Below are positions 11,801 through 24,271 of a DNA stretch of 64,000 bases, piece after piece. Numbering within the stretch: position 1 is the stretch's first letter; every line of letters begins with the position of its first letter. Both the position numbers and the translations under genes were made by a program. The notes under the pieces were generated by a model. It had not been told where the DNA came from. It saw nothing but the letters and a program-made list of their open reading frames with translations, and did not search any database. Source of the DNA: Polytrichum commune. Its lineage: Eukaryota > Streptophyta > Polytrichopsida > Polytrichales > Polytrichaceae. The stretch lies in NCBI GenBank assembly GCA_950295325.1, contig OX485804.1:68362033-68426032 (forward strand), given 5' to 3'.

Positions 11801-14386
11801 ATCCAAAGCTAGTGCCAAACGTAGGTTTCTTGGCTCCTTCGCAAAGTCCGGCCACCTTGCGTCCACGTGTTTCCATGCCTTTGAATCCACTACCGATCTC
11901 ACTTTGTTGTCATTGCTTTTTCCCTCTACATGCCACGTCATAAGCTCGGCCAAACGTTTGCAACGGTACATTCGGAGCAACCGAGGTATAAGAGGAAAAT
12001 GTCGCAACACTTTCACTGGAATGCTATCACTACCGGGAATATACCGCGATTCTTTGCATTGGGGACACTCTTTTGCGTCCTTTAGTTCATTTCTAAACAA
12101 ACAATGGCCATTCTTGCACGCACGAATAGTGTTGTAGCTTAAACCTAACTTCCTCACCAATTTCTTGGCCTCGTAATGTGAAGGAGGGCAAGTGTTCTCT
12201 TTGGAAAGTAGATCATGTTTAAACAACTTCAACAACTCGTCCACACATGCATTTGGTACTCCAAAAATGTTGCATACATTGAGGAGCATTAGGATTGCTT
12301 GCAAGCGGTTGGTGGGGCTATCCTTGAAGAGCGGAGTTCTCGCTTCTTTCAATAAATCCTCCATACTATCGTCATTTCCTTCATTGCTCTCATCAAGTAA
12401 AGGTACTTCCATGTTGGCCATCTTGTCCTCGTCTTCTTGTCTTCCTTCGTCTTCTTCCTCAATGCCCTCATTGTGTGATGTGATGTTTGCGCGTGCGGGC
12501 AGTCCATCATACCTCTTGAAACACTCGTTCACCATCCGAACTACCTCCACTCCCTCCCTGCTATCTTGCATTGTTTCTGTATTTGTTTCCGGTAATATGT
12601 CTCCATCTACATCTCTTCCCGTATCATTGTTTGCTTCTACCGTCATGTAGCCCCCTTCTTGTGTCGCATTACATGTGCCACGATTAGCATTGTAGATGTC
12701 ATTGTTGACCTCCTGTATGTGCATCAACATACAAGAAACAATACATTTACTCTTAGTAACCCAATGTTAGACATGAAGAATCTAGTGGGTTAAACATTTG
12801 GCACATGTTCTCTTCTAGTCCTTTCACTTGCATTAAATTGATATTCACTACGACAAGTAATGCAAAACGCTACATCTTACTATCCAGCACAGGAAGCCTC
12901 CTGGTGTTGAACATGTATTTGCATCGGGAATAAGAAACCATTACATTTCGTGATTCAGAAACCTTGTATGTTTAGGACAAATCCAGGAGGAACCATTACT
13001 TTCACATTATTTCTTCTGGCACTTTCAACTTCACTCAATACTTGTTCACTGTGTCGAGTAATGCAAAATACTGCATCAAGTAAAGCTATCCAACACAACA
13101 TGCCTTATTACTTTCATCAGGTATGTGTGTCTACAATAAGATTGCATTGAAATAAGTAGTCACAGTAAACTTGTATAGTTATGAGAAATCCAGATGGTCA
13201 GTTTGTTTTCACATGTTCTCTTCTGGTCCTTTCAACTGCATTCAGTTGGGCTTCACTAGGTCAAGTAATGCAAGTTGATATTCAAATATGCAATGAAGTA
13301 CGTGAGCAACACATTTTAGAAAAAATAACACAAATTTAATTCACGGGGTAATATGCAAACAACTCTTCTCCTACTTCTATATCCCTTGATGCAATGGTCA
13401 TAACAAAACCCCATTCGTCATTGTTCCAAGGCTTTGGAAGCAAACTATACTCCCACACTACATTGGCGATTTCCTCTCGCCCTATGGAGCTGTTAATAAA
13501 ACCTGCAACATTGCCCCTCTCTACTCTCCCGTCGATGTAAATGTCATCCTCAACTTTAAAGACATAGCTTTTGAAGCGGGGTACAAGAGTTTTCATTTTC
13601 CGGTACTCTGATGTGGTGTACTGAGGCCCCACAAATGGTAAAAGGATATCGCCTGCTTTTGCGGGATCCATCGCAAATAAACCCCAGCCCATGAACGAAA
13701 ACTTAGAAATTTTCACTTCCCAATTTCTATCATGAAAAAAGAAAGTACTAAACTTTGGTATGGGACCATTACGCCACTGCCCATCGAATTGGTCAACCCT
13801 CCAATTCATCAATTTCAGCTCCTCATTAGTGTGAATTTTCTTTTCAGGTACAGGTGTTGTGGTTGTCATCTCTTTAAAAAACTCTTCCATAGCCGCCTTA
13901 GCTGCTTCTTCAACAAAAGGTCTTCTTTGTGCCTACACGAACGGATTCGTTATTACATCACTACGTGGAGTAATACCAGACTTGTATTACGAATATAAGC
14001 GTTACGACATCACTACGTGTAGTAATACGAGACTTGTATTATGAATGGAAGTGATATTACATCACTACTTGTAGTAATAACAAACATGTATTACGAGTGG
14101 AATCGTTCTTACATCACTACTTGTAGTAAAACTAAAGTGCCCCGATTCCAAAACAACATAATTCAATAAATGCAAATATAACTCTTACCAATATGGATTG
14201 TGTGAATGTGGGATCTCGCTTGTATCGACGAAGATGTTTCCGTATGGTTGCTCTAGACAATACCTTTCCCCCTGCACACATACTACAAGGACATCGGTAC
14301 TTTACCAATCTTCGTCTGTCTGCTTCTTTTTCTTCCATGTTCCATAGCTCCAAGTCCAAGACATCGCGCCTTGATGAACCCTCCAT
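8808..14386 (-). CDS. TNP2-family (TNPD-like) CACTA transposase, intact
   Basis: This is the catalytic transposase of element 1 and is expected to act in the nucleus, cutting and joining the element ends. I join four exons: 14,386-14,189, 12,712-11,120, 10,859-9,961 and 9,696-8,808. All donors are GT and all acceptors AG, phases agree (0, 0, 2), and the total is 1,193 codons including stop with no internal stop. Order of domains: transposase-associated Cys/His region in exon 1 (RCPCSMCAGG); an acidic linker; the TNP2 core with LALALDGVNPF, STWPVVLLNYNLPPW, MWSIHDFPAYG and a CPPCG motif; DVMHCEKN and the DUF4218-like part with HVRWMYPMERY; then a DUF4216-like C-terminus. The two Asp residues in DGVNPF and IHDFPAYG fit the CMC-superfamily DDE catalytic core. 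The donor after YWK is conserved in element 2. The SET exon lies in intron 1. Splicing is inferred, not observed. Confidence 0.9.
13336..13932 (-). CDS. SET-domain exon inside the transposase gene
   Basis: An open exon of 198 codons plus a stop lies in TNP2 intron 1 on the same strand. It follows a good acceptor (TCGTGTAG before GCACAAAG), and an internal ATG at 13,890 would give 184 aa alone. I see SET-domain landmarks: GWGLFA (cofactor GxG loop), GDILLPFVG, YIDGRVERGNVAGFINSS in place of the usual RFINHS, ANVVWEY, and a terminal IEVGEELFAYYPVN equivalent to GEEL..Y. SET domains methylate lysines using S-adenosylmethionine; activity here is not proven, and the NHS motif is altered to NSS. 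The acceptor is phase 0, matching the donor of TNP2 exon 1, so a 264-aa protein joining the transposase-associated domain to SET is possible. It could also be a separate gene using ATG 13,890. Element 2 has no counterpart. Confidence 0.75.
   Translation of the reverse strand, partial: AQRRPFVEEAAKAAMEEFFKEMTTTTPVPEKKIHTNEELKLMNWRVDQFDGQWRNGPIPKFSTFFFHDRNWEVKISKFSFMGWGLFAMDPAKAGDILLPFVGPQYTTSEYRKMKTLVPRFKSYVFKVEDDIYIDGRVERGNVAGFINSSIGREEIANVVWEYSLLPKPWNNDEWGFVMTIASRDIEVGEELFAYYPVN
13930..14135. repeat. Degenerate ~60-bp tandem array in TNP2 intron 1
   Basis: About three and a half units contain TACATCACTACTTGTAGTAA variants followed by CTTGTATTACGA. Each unit holds inverted TTAC/GTAA words around CACTAC. 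The array lies between the transposase-associated exon and the SET exon and belongs to the element-wide AGTAAT/TTACT motif family. Confidence 0.7.
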
Positions 14387-16207
14387 TTGTAACCTGTATT
14401 AAATCAAAGGAAATTTCGTTACTCCAAATGTACATAACTTTACTTGACGTAGTGAACACAATTACTTGAGGTAGTGAACAACTTTACTTGATGTAATGAA
14501 CTGCTTTACTTGATGTAATAATGTGCGCTACCACACATAGTGAACAACAATGAAATGCAGTTTAGAAGGGACGAAGATAACATGTGGGAAAAAATGACAA
14601 GGCTTGACATCTGGCCAACATGCCAATGTAATTAATCTTGAGGCATGAACTGAGTGTTTGTTAGGCAGTCCGGATATCCTAAGATGTGTCCCATTTTAGG
14701 CATATATATGGTTTTGGTAGATAGGATTAGGCTTCATGAACACTTGTGACCAACACACGTTATATTAGGGTCGCTTTATATTAGGGCCTATTTGGAGTTC
14801 GACCTATTTGGAGTTGAGCCCACTTGGATTTGATGTGGGCCTTAACTTTATTGTTACTTTACAAAGTGAGATGTTAACTTTGATCCACCTCAGATGGTGA
14901 GAAGACTAAGAGGATCTTATCCTGAAGGTGCCTACCTTTCTAGGAAATTAATTTTGTTGAGTGTCCAAAAAAAAAAACAACATTCAAAGAGTGCTAAAAT
15001 CACAATAATGCAAGTGATATTCACTGGAATCCAACAAAGATGAAATAAAGAAAACCATTCATGAATTATAGAAACGACTTGGATGAACGTCTAAATCATT
15101 ATAAATTACTTTTTGAATTTGCCCAATTTTAGACTATTATTATCCTAACTGATTATTACACTTTCATTACTCATTAGGCAAAAAGGTGCCCAAGCTGCTA
15201 GAGAGCTACGGTAAGTTAGTTGCTAATCGAAGCAAGCAAAGGATCATGTCGGGTAGCCCAGTGAGGGAGATACCCCACTGAAGCTCAACCCTAGTCTTCA
15301 ATGACGCCTCCCTCCTCGCCTCCCTCCCACGCCTCCCTCCTTTTTGAATCAGTGACGCCTCCGAGCTCACCTTCGCAGGTTGGAAGCTGGCTCTGTGTGG
15401 GATGTTGCCGGTGTTTCTGTGATCTGTCATTCCATATTGTAGAGGTGTGTTGCAACTGTAAGTTTTTCAAATGCTTCCATTAATTCCTTTCCGTTTTGAT
15501 GTTGGTGAACCACCCTATACCTAGATCTTGGATGAATGTCTTTCTTGCAGCCTTGAATGTTTCCTCGCTCACTAATGCACCTCCAACTGAGAACCACTCC
15601 GTTCATTCTCTTTCAAAAGCAAGTCCATGTTCTCTGTTTGTCGATCCTACCCATTTCTGTTCATTCTGGATCTCAATGTACCTCTAATGTCCGGATTCCT
15701 TGTTGTGGCAGGGATATCTGGATTTGTTGCTTTGTTACCTACATTGAAATCGGAACTCCCGATGTGCAGTTTCTGGTGGTCGGGTATGTGTCGGCCAACA
15801 CCTCCACTTCCGGCACCATTTATGAAGACGTCCTTTATTTCATGCCGGAGACAGGAGGCAACCCTGTCACCCTCCCTATCTATTTAGGGTGAGTATCTCC
15901 TTCTCATTATCATTGGCAATTCACGTAGATGCGGTTTCCAGCTTGGTGCACCTTCTTACACGCCCTTGTTGTCAAAGTTGCTAAATTTTGTCAAGTGCTT
16001 AGTATTTACTTGCCGTCCTTGTAAACAATTGCGTTCCTTGTAAACAACTATTTTTTTTTTTCCCGTTCCATGTCTCCAATGGACGCATGTGGTGTCAATC
16101 TGAGCTCTCAGAAAGTTCTTAATGCCATGCACGCTGATTTAGAGGAAGTGCGAGAACTAGCAATGACTAATTGAGCTGAACATGAATACGTCAATACGGC
16201 TCAATAG

Positions 16208-16400
16208 TTTTGTAGAGCAGGGTCTGGGGATATTTTTGGGCATAATTGGTCGAGATCCTAGTGTTTCCGAGTCCAACCGGTCACATGTTGACATCTTCCG
16301 GTTTTTCTTTATTAAATTGGGGATTGTCTATAAATTCCTGAAGCCTTGAATGCTAACCGGTTATTTCTCAAACTAGTTTATTTGTAACTAGCAATCGGTT
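16208..16400 (+). repeat. Dispersed repeat R2, copy 2 (inside element 1)
   Basis: Words in order match the other R2 copies: TTTTTGGGCATAATTGGTCG, AGATCCTAGTGTTTCCGAG, TCCAACCGGTCACATGTTG, then GGTTATTTCTCAAACTAG. Its presence inside the element shows an insertion into, or capture by, this CACTA lineage. Confidence 0.6.
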
Positions 16401-17300
16401 CATTGATCTAAAGCACTGGCCTGGAAATTGACTCTGTTAATCTGTCCGGACTGAATGAAGCAGGTTCTTCAATTTGTCTCTTCCTCATCATGTTATTGCA
16501 CGTTTCTCAGATCAAGTTTTACTCCACTTTTACAGGCAGATCATCTATACTACGTCACCTAGATTGCTAATCTCGTCAGTAGTGTCGATCGATTGTCATT
16601 TGAATTGACTTTTTGGTTTCTGTTCGGGGTTGGGCTCGCCGCAGATAAGGCCGACCTTTTCCCTTGGATCTTGTATTAGCCCACATGTTCATCTGCAAGT
16701 CTAGTTTGCAAACAGCTAGTTCGTTTCCACTTTGCGATTTGCTTCGGAAGAGGTGAATCAAGTGCAGGGTGGGAAGACTGCAGGAAGTCGTGGGCTGGAG
16801 TATGACAGGTGAGGCTAGGGGTGACGGATGAGTATTCGGATGGTGTTTCAGGAAGTTGTGTATGTGAGCTTGGGTTGAGTGGTCCTCAACAATATATGTA
16901 TGGTACCATAATCTTACAGTTTGCTGTCCGGGTGGGTAGACTGATTGGTTTCTTTGTATGTAGTGGTGGATTCAGGGATATGATGCGCCTCCCATTGTTT
17001 TCAACAAAAACCAAATTGAAAATCGAACCAACCCTAATTTAGTTGTGGTAATTCTCCTGTACTGTTTCCATCCCTTTTTTGCTTTGATTAGAGGTCCACA
17101 TTGTAGGCTTGATGCCTAAGGCCGTTATGAAAATCACCAGAGAAGTGTCATCTCTTGTTAGTAATATAGGATCTATCTGGTCATTTGGAATCAACGATCC
17201 TAAACTGCACTCTTTTAGTCTTGTACGATTATGTAATCTTCAGTTTGTTCTGACACATTTTTTTATAATAATTTCAGTTTGTAAGTAATTTGATTTTCAG

Positions 17301-17501
17301 TGGCATGGTTTGTGGAGTGCACTTCTGAATTTGAAGTATGCCAAGTATGGTCGCACTTCCAATAGTGCACGCCTTGCTTTGGAGCCTGTCAAGCTAATCC
17401 AAAGAGTGTGTAAAGATATCACTGATGCTTTGTTGTTTCAGAATCCACGCTTTTACATGCGAATTTTGAATAGCCACGTCTTAGGAATGGCAGTGCTTTG
17501 A
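17301..17501 (+). other. Possible captured exon, function unknown
   Basis: An open stretch follows a good acceptor (TGATTTTCAG at 17,291-17,300). The translation (HGLWSALLNLKYAKYG, then LEPVKLIQRVCKDITDALLF) reads like a helical region of a real protein, but I do not recognise the family. No neighbouring exon joins convincingly. It could be a host-gene fragment carried by the transposon or chance. Confidence 0.25.
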
Positions 17502-18551
17502 TACAATAACATGTTGGAGCCTGTGAATCTGATGTGGTAATTAACATAATAAGGTATGTGGGCTTATCATGGGGGTGACTTTCATTTTTGATCTCTAACC
17601 TATGTGTAGGTTTTTATTATGAGCAATCCAGACCTGGGTGTAACTGTTTTAATTTGTCATTTACAGCAACCTCAGCTTGTGGCCATTGTGACGCAATTTC
17701 TGGGCTTCCTGGAAGCTGTAAGGTCATTTTATACAGAGCCTAGAATAGTTATCATAGTTTGTGAAGGTACTTCTTTAACATCTAGGCAATGACATATTAT
17801 TTTTGATGGGCAATTAGAACTGTTTGTGATGGGCAATTAGAATTATTTTTGTGATCTGAAGGATCTCTCTCTCTCTCTCTCTCGCATGTAGATTTTGGTG
17901 TGCTGCCCCAAGGGAATGGAACAAGGTATGTAAGAGCAGAGAAGATGACATAAAATGTTTGCTTGTGTGTACACCCATGTTGGACTAGTATCGTCCCTTT
18001 CTTCTCTAATTCTTTTCATAACCATTCAGGTTTAATGTTAACTTAGCTTAATTTAACTTAGGTTAATGAACTTAGCTTAATGAACTTAGCTTAATTAACC
18101 TTATGATCAGCCTGCAAGTTTAAATTAGTTTCAGCTAGTTTTTCTTAACTTAGTTTAACTTACTAGCTTAATGAAGCTTAGTTAACATTCTAAACTCAGC
18201 TTAGTATACTTAGTGCTATGTTAACATAACTTAATGGTGGCAGCTGCTTCTCGTTTTTGACAATTTCTGGAGCTCATATGAAATGTCTAGAGAATTATCA
18301 AAGTGAAAGTGCTTCAGCAAAGTTAAATGGTCATATAGATCTTCCCCATTATGTTGGTTATTGACAGTAGCTCACTTAACAAATTTTGAGTGTGCAGTAC
18401 AATATTTTTTTTAAAACATGTCTTTTAAAATTATGCTCAATGGCTGATGCAAACAATTTTTATGTTTGGCCCCGTTCTTCAAATATAAAGTAGATATTAT
18501 TTTGTGTATTACCTTATTCCGGTCCTCCATCATATGTAGTGTACTTATTTT

Positions 18552-21500
18552 ATGGAAGTGGAGTCCGAATACGAGCGACAAAGGCGCTCTAGAATTGAAG
18601 CAAACAAAAGGAAGTTGGAATCACTGGGACTTATTGCATTGGCGGCTTCGGTGCAACCGGCAGCTATTTTGAAGAGGTAAACTTCCATTACTTGTTGATA
18701 TGCCTAAGATTGTAGTCTACTTTGAGAACTGTTTACACTGAAAATGTAAGAGCTTAATTTGGAACCCTCACCTTAGTTCATTTGTCGCAGCTATCCAACT
18801 GTCATCAGATTATTATGGAGATTAAGCTGAAATAATTACTTAGAGAAATAGCAGCATTGAGTGATGAAGACGTGAAGACTTTGTTTTTAGAGGTTCACAA
18901 ATTTTCCGCAATCAATTCGTCTTTGCTAGCCAAAATGCAAGATCTGCTTGCTAATACTTTCGAGGATGCCAGGACTACGGTCTCCGATTCCCTTCAACCA
19001 CCCAGGAGGAGCGCCAGGTTGTCAACTAAACCATTACTTTCAACGCATATAGAGGAAAATGAGAGTAGCAAGGAAGATGATGTGTCTAGTGAGCATAAAA
19101 TTGATAAGGACATAGACTATAGCGTAGAATAAGAAGAAGAAGAAGAAGAAGAAGAAGACCACCGAAAACCCATTGCAACCCAAGGCAAACCTGTAAGTAA
19201 TCTAATTCTCTGGCTGTAAGTGTTGTGGGTGTTGTAGTCATTTGAAATTGAATATCACTGCATGTAGTTGTGCACATTACTTTGTCCAGTTATATATTAC
19301 TAGACATAGTTGAACTTTACTAAGCAAATTACTGGAATAAGTAATGTGTGAAAATACTGTTTGGGTGTTTTGCAGAAAGACAATCCTAGAAGTTAGACTT
19401 TTAGGAAGAAGAAAATGACTTCACCTCGCAGAGGGAAGAGAAAACTATCTGTTGGAGAACCTGAAGGTTGGGAGGAACGTCGTGAGAATGAAGAGGATGG
19501 GGATGAGGACGAGGAAGAAGAAGAGTACGATTGGAGCAAGCCAATCTTGATGGAGGACGGGAGAGACTATATCCGGGCGTGAGGAAAGCAACCTCAGCGG
19601 GATGTTGTTAGCCCTCACAAGGATAGTAGTGCAGCCAAGCTGGCTTTAGAGATAGAAAAAAAAGCTGTTAATTATGAAACATGAGCTAGCATTAACATCA
19701 CGCCGCCACTCGGTGAGGGAGCATAGCAGCGACGAAGGAGAAGATGAAGACGAAGAAAAATGGGTTGCAATGCGGAGGACTTCTAATCGCAACTCGTAGA
19801 TGAAGGCGAAGAGGAGGGCAGCGAATAAAGCTTGCCGTGATGAATTCGAGGAGAGAGCAAGGGAGGGGAAGCCCAGATTCGTTGTCGATCTTGACGATAA
19901 TGGTAAACCATAGCCAACCCAATATTTTATCCAATGTTCCTTAGATGTATTCTTAGGCATCCAAATTTTAAGAACTATCGCTGCATAACTTGCTTCAACA
20001 AGTATATGACTCAACGCAATGATCTCCGTATGTTAAGTGTAAACATATTATGCATGCTATAAACATACGACTAAGTTGAGTCATCTGCATGTTACTCGTT
20101 ACAGTAACCGAACTCATTTGCACTCTATACACTTAGCGAAGTCGATATGTACCTCACTATTTGTAGTAATACGGGACCTTGTTGTCAACGTTACTTGCCA
20201 TAGCAAAGTATTCATCACTTCTAGAAGTAAGAGATATAACCCATTACTATATGTATTCACTCTTAGCAGTCGTAGTTGATTACTACGTAGAGTTAGTGCC
20301 TTCTACAATCTGTGACAATATTGCATGTATGCCCTTAACATATGACTATTGTTATTATTTGAAGGAGGTTTGTGACTTATTTGTATTGTTTTTTGTAGGC
20401 AATCCCAGCGGTGTGTATAGGCCGCAGTGGCTGAACGCGCTGAGAGGCTATTCCAACGATCTGGACTGGAGCGTGGACAACATAAACGATCAGTCCGAAA
20501 CGGCTCTGGACAACATATTCACGCGGATGAAGGAGAATTGGGAGTATCGCGGCTCTAGAGGAGAAACAAGAGTGTTGAGGTATGAAGTTTTCAAATCTAA
20601 CCTAGGTCAGCAGCTGAAAAGTAAGAGAGCGCAGATGAAGATGCGCATATCAAAAGGTTTAAGCAGACCTGAGTCTATTCGATTAGACCACTGGCTCCAC
20701 ATGGTTGAGCTGACACGCGATCCTCGCAAAATCGAGCAAGCGAATGTGATGCGGGAGGCGAGGAAGTGCGTGAAGAAGGTCTCTACATTTGGACGCTCCG
20801 AAGGGGAGGTCCGAGCCCGGCTGGTAAGCGGTCTTGAGTTATTATTGCAATTGATTGTAATATTTAAGTACCCTTGATTATAATTAGTGTTGTTACCACC
20901 CTATTGTTTACCGTGATGATAAGTGCTAGACATAAATGTGACCTCCAGATGCAAGCATAGTTGAAAACAAATATGGAGCTCAAAGTTTATGTTAAGTTGT
21001 AGGTTACTATGAACCTTTAACTATGTGAAGTTGTATGTTACTATGCGAAGTTTTATGTTACTATGTGAAGTTGTATGTTGCCATGTATTTGCAACTATGC
21101 GAAGTTATATGTTACTTTGCACCTATAACTATACACAGTAGACCTGACAATTAGGCTCCGGATGTTACTTTGTACAGTTAACCATCAGCGGGTAGAGCAC
21201 AGGTAGGTGTTCAATTTATCTGCCTGTGAGTATTTCATTAATGTTCTTGCAGGCATCCGAACTAAACAGGGATCCTCGGCAGGACGAGGTTGAGGTTGAA
21301 CTTGCCTCGAACAAGAATACCTCCAAGTCCAGAGGCGGCCGACCAATGAGTTCCAGTATGTTGAGGGGGGGAGTCAGTGACGCCTAGTATGAGTGCGGGT
21401 TTGGAATATCGCCGCACGTAAGTCGCACGAGGGATGAGGGAATGGATGAGAGGAGGGCAAAAGTAGACCTTAAATTTAATGCCCTAGAAAACAAATTTAA

Positions 21501-23147
21501 TGCAATGCAGAGCTCAATTGAATTGGTGATGGCCAAGCTTGGCATCACAGTTCCAGTAATGGCCAGCGCTCCCTCGGTTGGAGAGAAACCTTTAAGTGAT
21601 CACAAAGGGAGATCAGACTCACGTAGGAGTGTATCACCTCCCGCACGCTCTCAGTCGAAGGAGCCACTAAGCAAGGCCTTGGACTTTGGCAGTGCAGGGG
21701 AGAAGGTCACCTCACTAAGCCCAGAGATCCCCTGCGGCTCGCAAAAAGCCTCCTCCACGCATGAAGAGGTTGAACATGTATGAGGTTTGAATTGGTTCGG
21801 TTGGAAAGCTTTGGCATCTAGAAAATATGTTCATATTACGCAAATCCATCATTGTCAAATTTCGGAAACCTCATGTGTAATAGTTTAGTTTTCTCTAGCT
21901 TAATGTTGGGCTTTAATGTGCTAGTTGTTTGTTTCTGGTTGAAGGCACCGGAAATTTCCAGTGGGGGCGTTCAGTCCGTTGTCTAGCCAACAACAAATGA
22001 CAGTGGAAAACGGGAGAGGGGACCCAAGACGAAGCGTATTCGACTCAGCGAAGGACAGAAACTGACGCTGGAGGCCGGTGCACTGTTACCTAAAGGTAGC
22101 ATTTTTATTGTGATCTATGTTTATGCAGCTAGTAAAGTCTAACAACTGCAGTGAGTAAAGTCTAACTGCACCTAGTAAAGTCTAACAACTGCACCTAGTA
22201 AAGTCTAACAACTGCACCTAGTAAAGTCTAACACCTGCAACTAGTAAAGTCTAACTGCAACTAGTAAAGTTTAGCTGCAACTAGTAAAGTCTTGCTGCAA
22301 CTAGTAAAGTCTAACTGGAACTAGAGAACCCTTACATAACTATAGCTAGTAAAGTCTAAATGTATCCAGTATGAGATAATGCTCATTTTAACTGTCTCTA
22401 TTTACTACCAACACTCAATGAGGCTTACTACCATAAGTAAGATGAAAGCCAATTCATGTGAACTCATTTTCCATTGATCGATCTGTGAATGTAATGCAAT
22501 TGTGAACTTTACCCGGACATTACCAAAACTCAACCGGTCCATTTGTCTAACTCTCCACTCTCCCGGACCATATTGCACATTGCAGAGAAATCCAGGGGCA
22601 TCCCATTAAAAAAGGGCTCGAAGAAAACGGACAAAGAAGGAGAGAAAGAAATGGCGGATAAGCGTAGGGGAGACAAACCTCCCCTTGGCACAAAGGCTCC
22701 AAAGAAGACCCACCCTATTCATGATTTGGTGAGCATTCGGTCCAACTACTTAAGACTAGTAGCTAAGTGCAAGTAAGCACATTAATTCAAGTTTCTACTT
22801 CATTATGGATTTAAGAAGCAATTTGTTTATTTAATTTGGCTGAAATAATCGTGGGATTTGTGCAGACTAAGGGGGACGAGGTTTACTTGTGTGGGTATGA
22901 TTTGGAGGAGTCGAAGGCGAAGTTCGTTGGGAAGGGTGTTATTCAGCATATAGCAAGTGGAATGTTGCACGGGAAGGTGATTGGCAATGGCTATGTATCA
23001 TTGGCCATCACGGAGTCACTTGAAGACGACTATCCTTTGCTTGAACCTCTCAGTGGAGACGACCCTCCAGTGACTACTATTGGCAAAGCGAAGGGCCATT
23101 ACATTCTTTGGTCAAGCGAATGTGTAAAGCCATGTGCGGCTACGTGA
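18552..23147 (+). pseudogene. TNPA-like accessory gene of element 1, disabled
   Basis: TNPA-type proteins bind subterminal motifs and help the transposase. Eight exons can be followed: 18,552-18,676, 18,844-19,192, 19,376-19,902, 20,399-20,823, 21,253-21,777, 21,945-22,095, 22,586-22,728 and 22,866-23,147. The start encodes a charged segment with YERQRRSRIEANKRKLESLG. Acidic and basic regions follow, then the Ptta/En/Spm transposase_24-like region (RFVVDLDDNG joined to NPSGVYRPQWLNALRGY, ending near ARKCVKKVSTFGRSEGEVRARL), a coiled coil near 21,442-21,540, and a DUF8039-like C-terminus (VIQHIASGMLHGKVIGNGYV, TTIGKAKGHYILW). Lesions: TAA 19,130, TAG 19,394, TGA 19,580, a +1 frameshift in the A8 run at about 19,658-19,665, TAG 19,797, TAG 21,385 and TAG 21,984. 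Removing one base restores a total length divisible by three. Some lesions could be avoided by different splicing, but not all. Confidence 0.8.
22125..22350 (+). repeat. Short tandem array CTAGTAAAGTCTAAC in an intron
   Basis: About ten units of 16-21 bp share CTAGTAAAGTCTAA with CTGCAAC or CTGCACC spacers. The array lies between two exons of the TNPA-like gene and carries the AGTAA word typical of this element. Confidence 0.85.
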
Positions 23148-24271
23148 GTGTGGAGTGGATTTGTAGACCTAGGTTGATTTGCAGACATTTGGAGTTCAGT
23201 GTTTAATATTGTTAGAACCAAATTGTGAAACATTCATGACACAATATTGGATAAATATGATTTGGTTTTTAGCAATGGCTACATTTGGCAATGGCGACAT
23301 TTGGTACATGTCACAAATTTATAACTATGTTGAGTTAGCCCCATGTTACTAGTTGCTGTAAATGCGCACAGTTGCATCCTAATCACGGCACTTAGCGCAG
23401 TCGATATTCACTGTAATACCAGTAATATACATTAAAGACATGTGAAGACCACATAACCTCACAACGAACACAAAATACTAGAGTTTGTTGTCTATATTAC
23501 GTTACATAGTAATATAGATATCACTACTATAAGTAACAAATATATGCCATCTAAATATGTATTCACTCTTGGTAGTCACAGACACTTACTACGTACAGTT
23601 ACACAGACACTTGGCAAGGACATGAATACTTCACTGGTAGTAATACACAAAAAGACATCCGTGAACCACATGACCTAACAACGTAGGCCATAGACCACTG
23701 CTTGAGGTAAACATCACTCCAGCCAGTGAAGTTCACATGACGACGTGGAGTAAGAAATTATGCAGTTGTTGTATGTATTTACTACCAAAAGTCAAAGATG
23801 TTAACTACGCAACGTTATTCACTACCCACTTGGTTGTCCGCGATTACTGGAATAAGTAATGTGTGAAAATTAATTCAATTAATCTTAGCCACGTGGTTAC
23901 ATATTTGTTTCAACCACGTTGTTATGGTTCACTAGTAATTTGGAATGTATGTATACGTATTTTACTTTGTATTACTCTGTGTAGTGAAGTAAAAAAACCC
24001 GACCATGACTAGTGGCAGTGACATTATATCTCTTCGATGAGTTATATTGACGTGTGTCATATCTTACTTATATTGCCAAAACATAGTGAAATAGGACATG
24101 ACTCTATGAAGTAAAGCACGCGGAGCTAGTCCAACTTCACTGCCATTGGGAACGTATCCATTGGGAACATCCTGTCCGATACTCCTTTACTGCTTGTCCG
24201 GAGCGACTGGTCGTTTTCCACGTTAGTAAAGTCTGGATTTTTTCACTCGTAGGAGTTAAAAAACCCAGTTG
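23148..24271. other. Right subterminal region of element 1
   Basis: No gene. The region holds many AGTAAT, GTTACT, TTACTAC and ACGTAGTAA words on both strands. One segment, TACTGGAATAAGTAATGTGT, also occurs at about 19,331 in an intron. In well-studied CACTA elements, such subterminal motif arrays are the binding sites for TNPA; that role is inferred here. Confidence 0.6.

Larger units (their letters stand above)
14387..18551. other. Central interval of element 1 between divergent genes
   Basis: TNP2 starts at 14,386 going left and the TNPA-like gene is first recognisable at 18,552 going right, so any promoters for both lie here. From about 15,300 the plus strand looks gene-like, with T-rich tracts ending in CAG before short open stretches (for example 17,301 and 17,667), but I could not join them into a protein. 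The interval also contains a copy of repeat R2 (16,208-16,400) and a run of TTAACTTAGCTTAA-like words at 18,035-18,240. It may hold 5' exons of the TNPA-like gene or captured host sequence. Confidence 0.5.
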
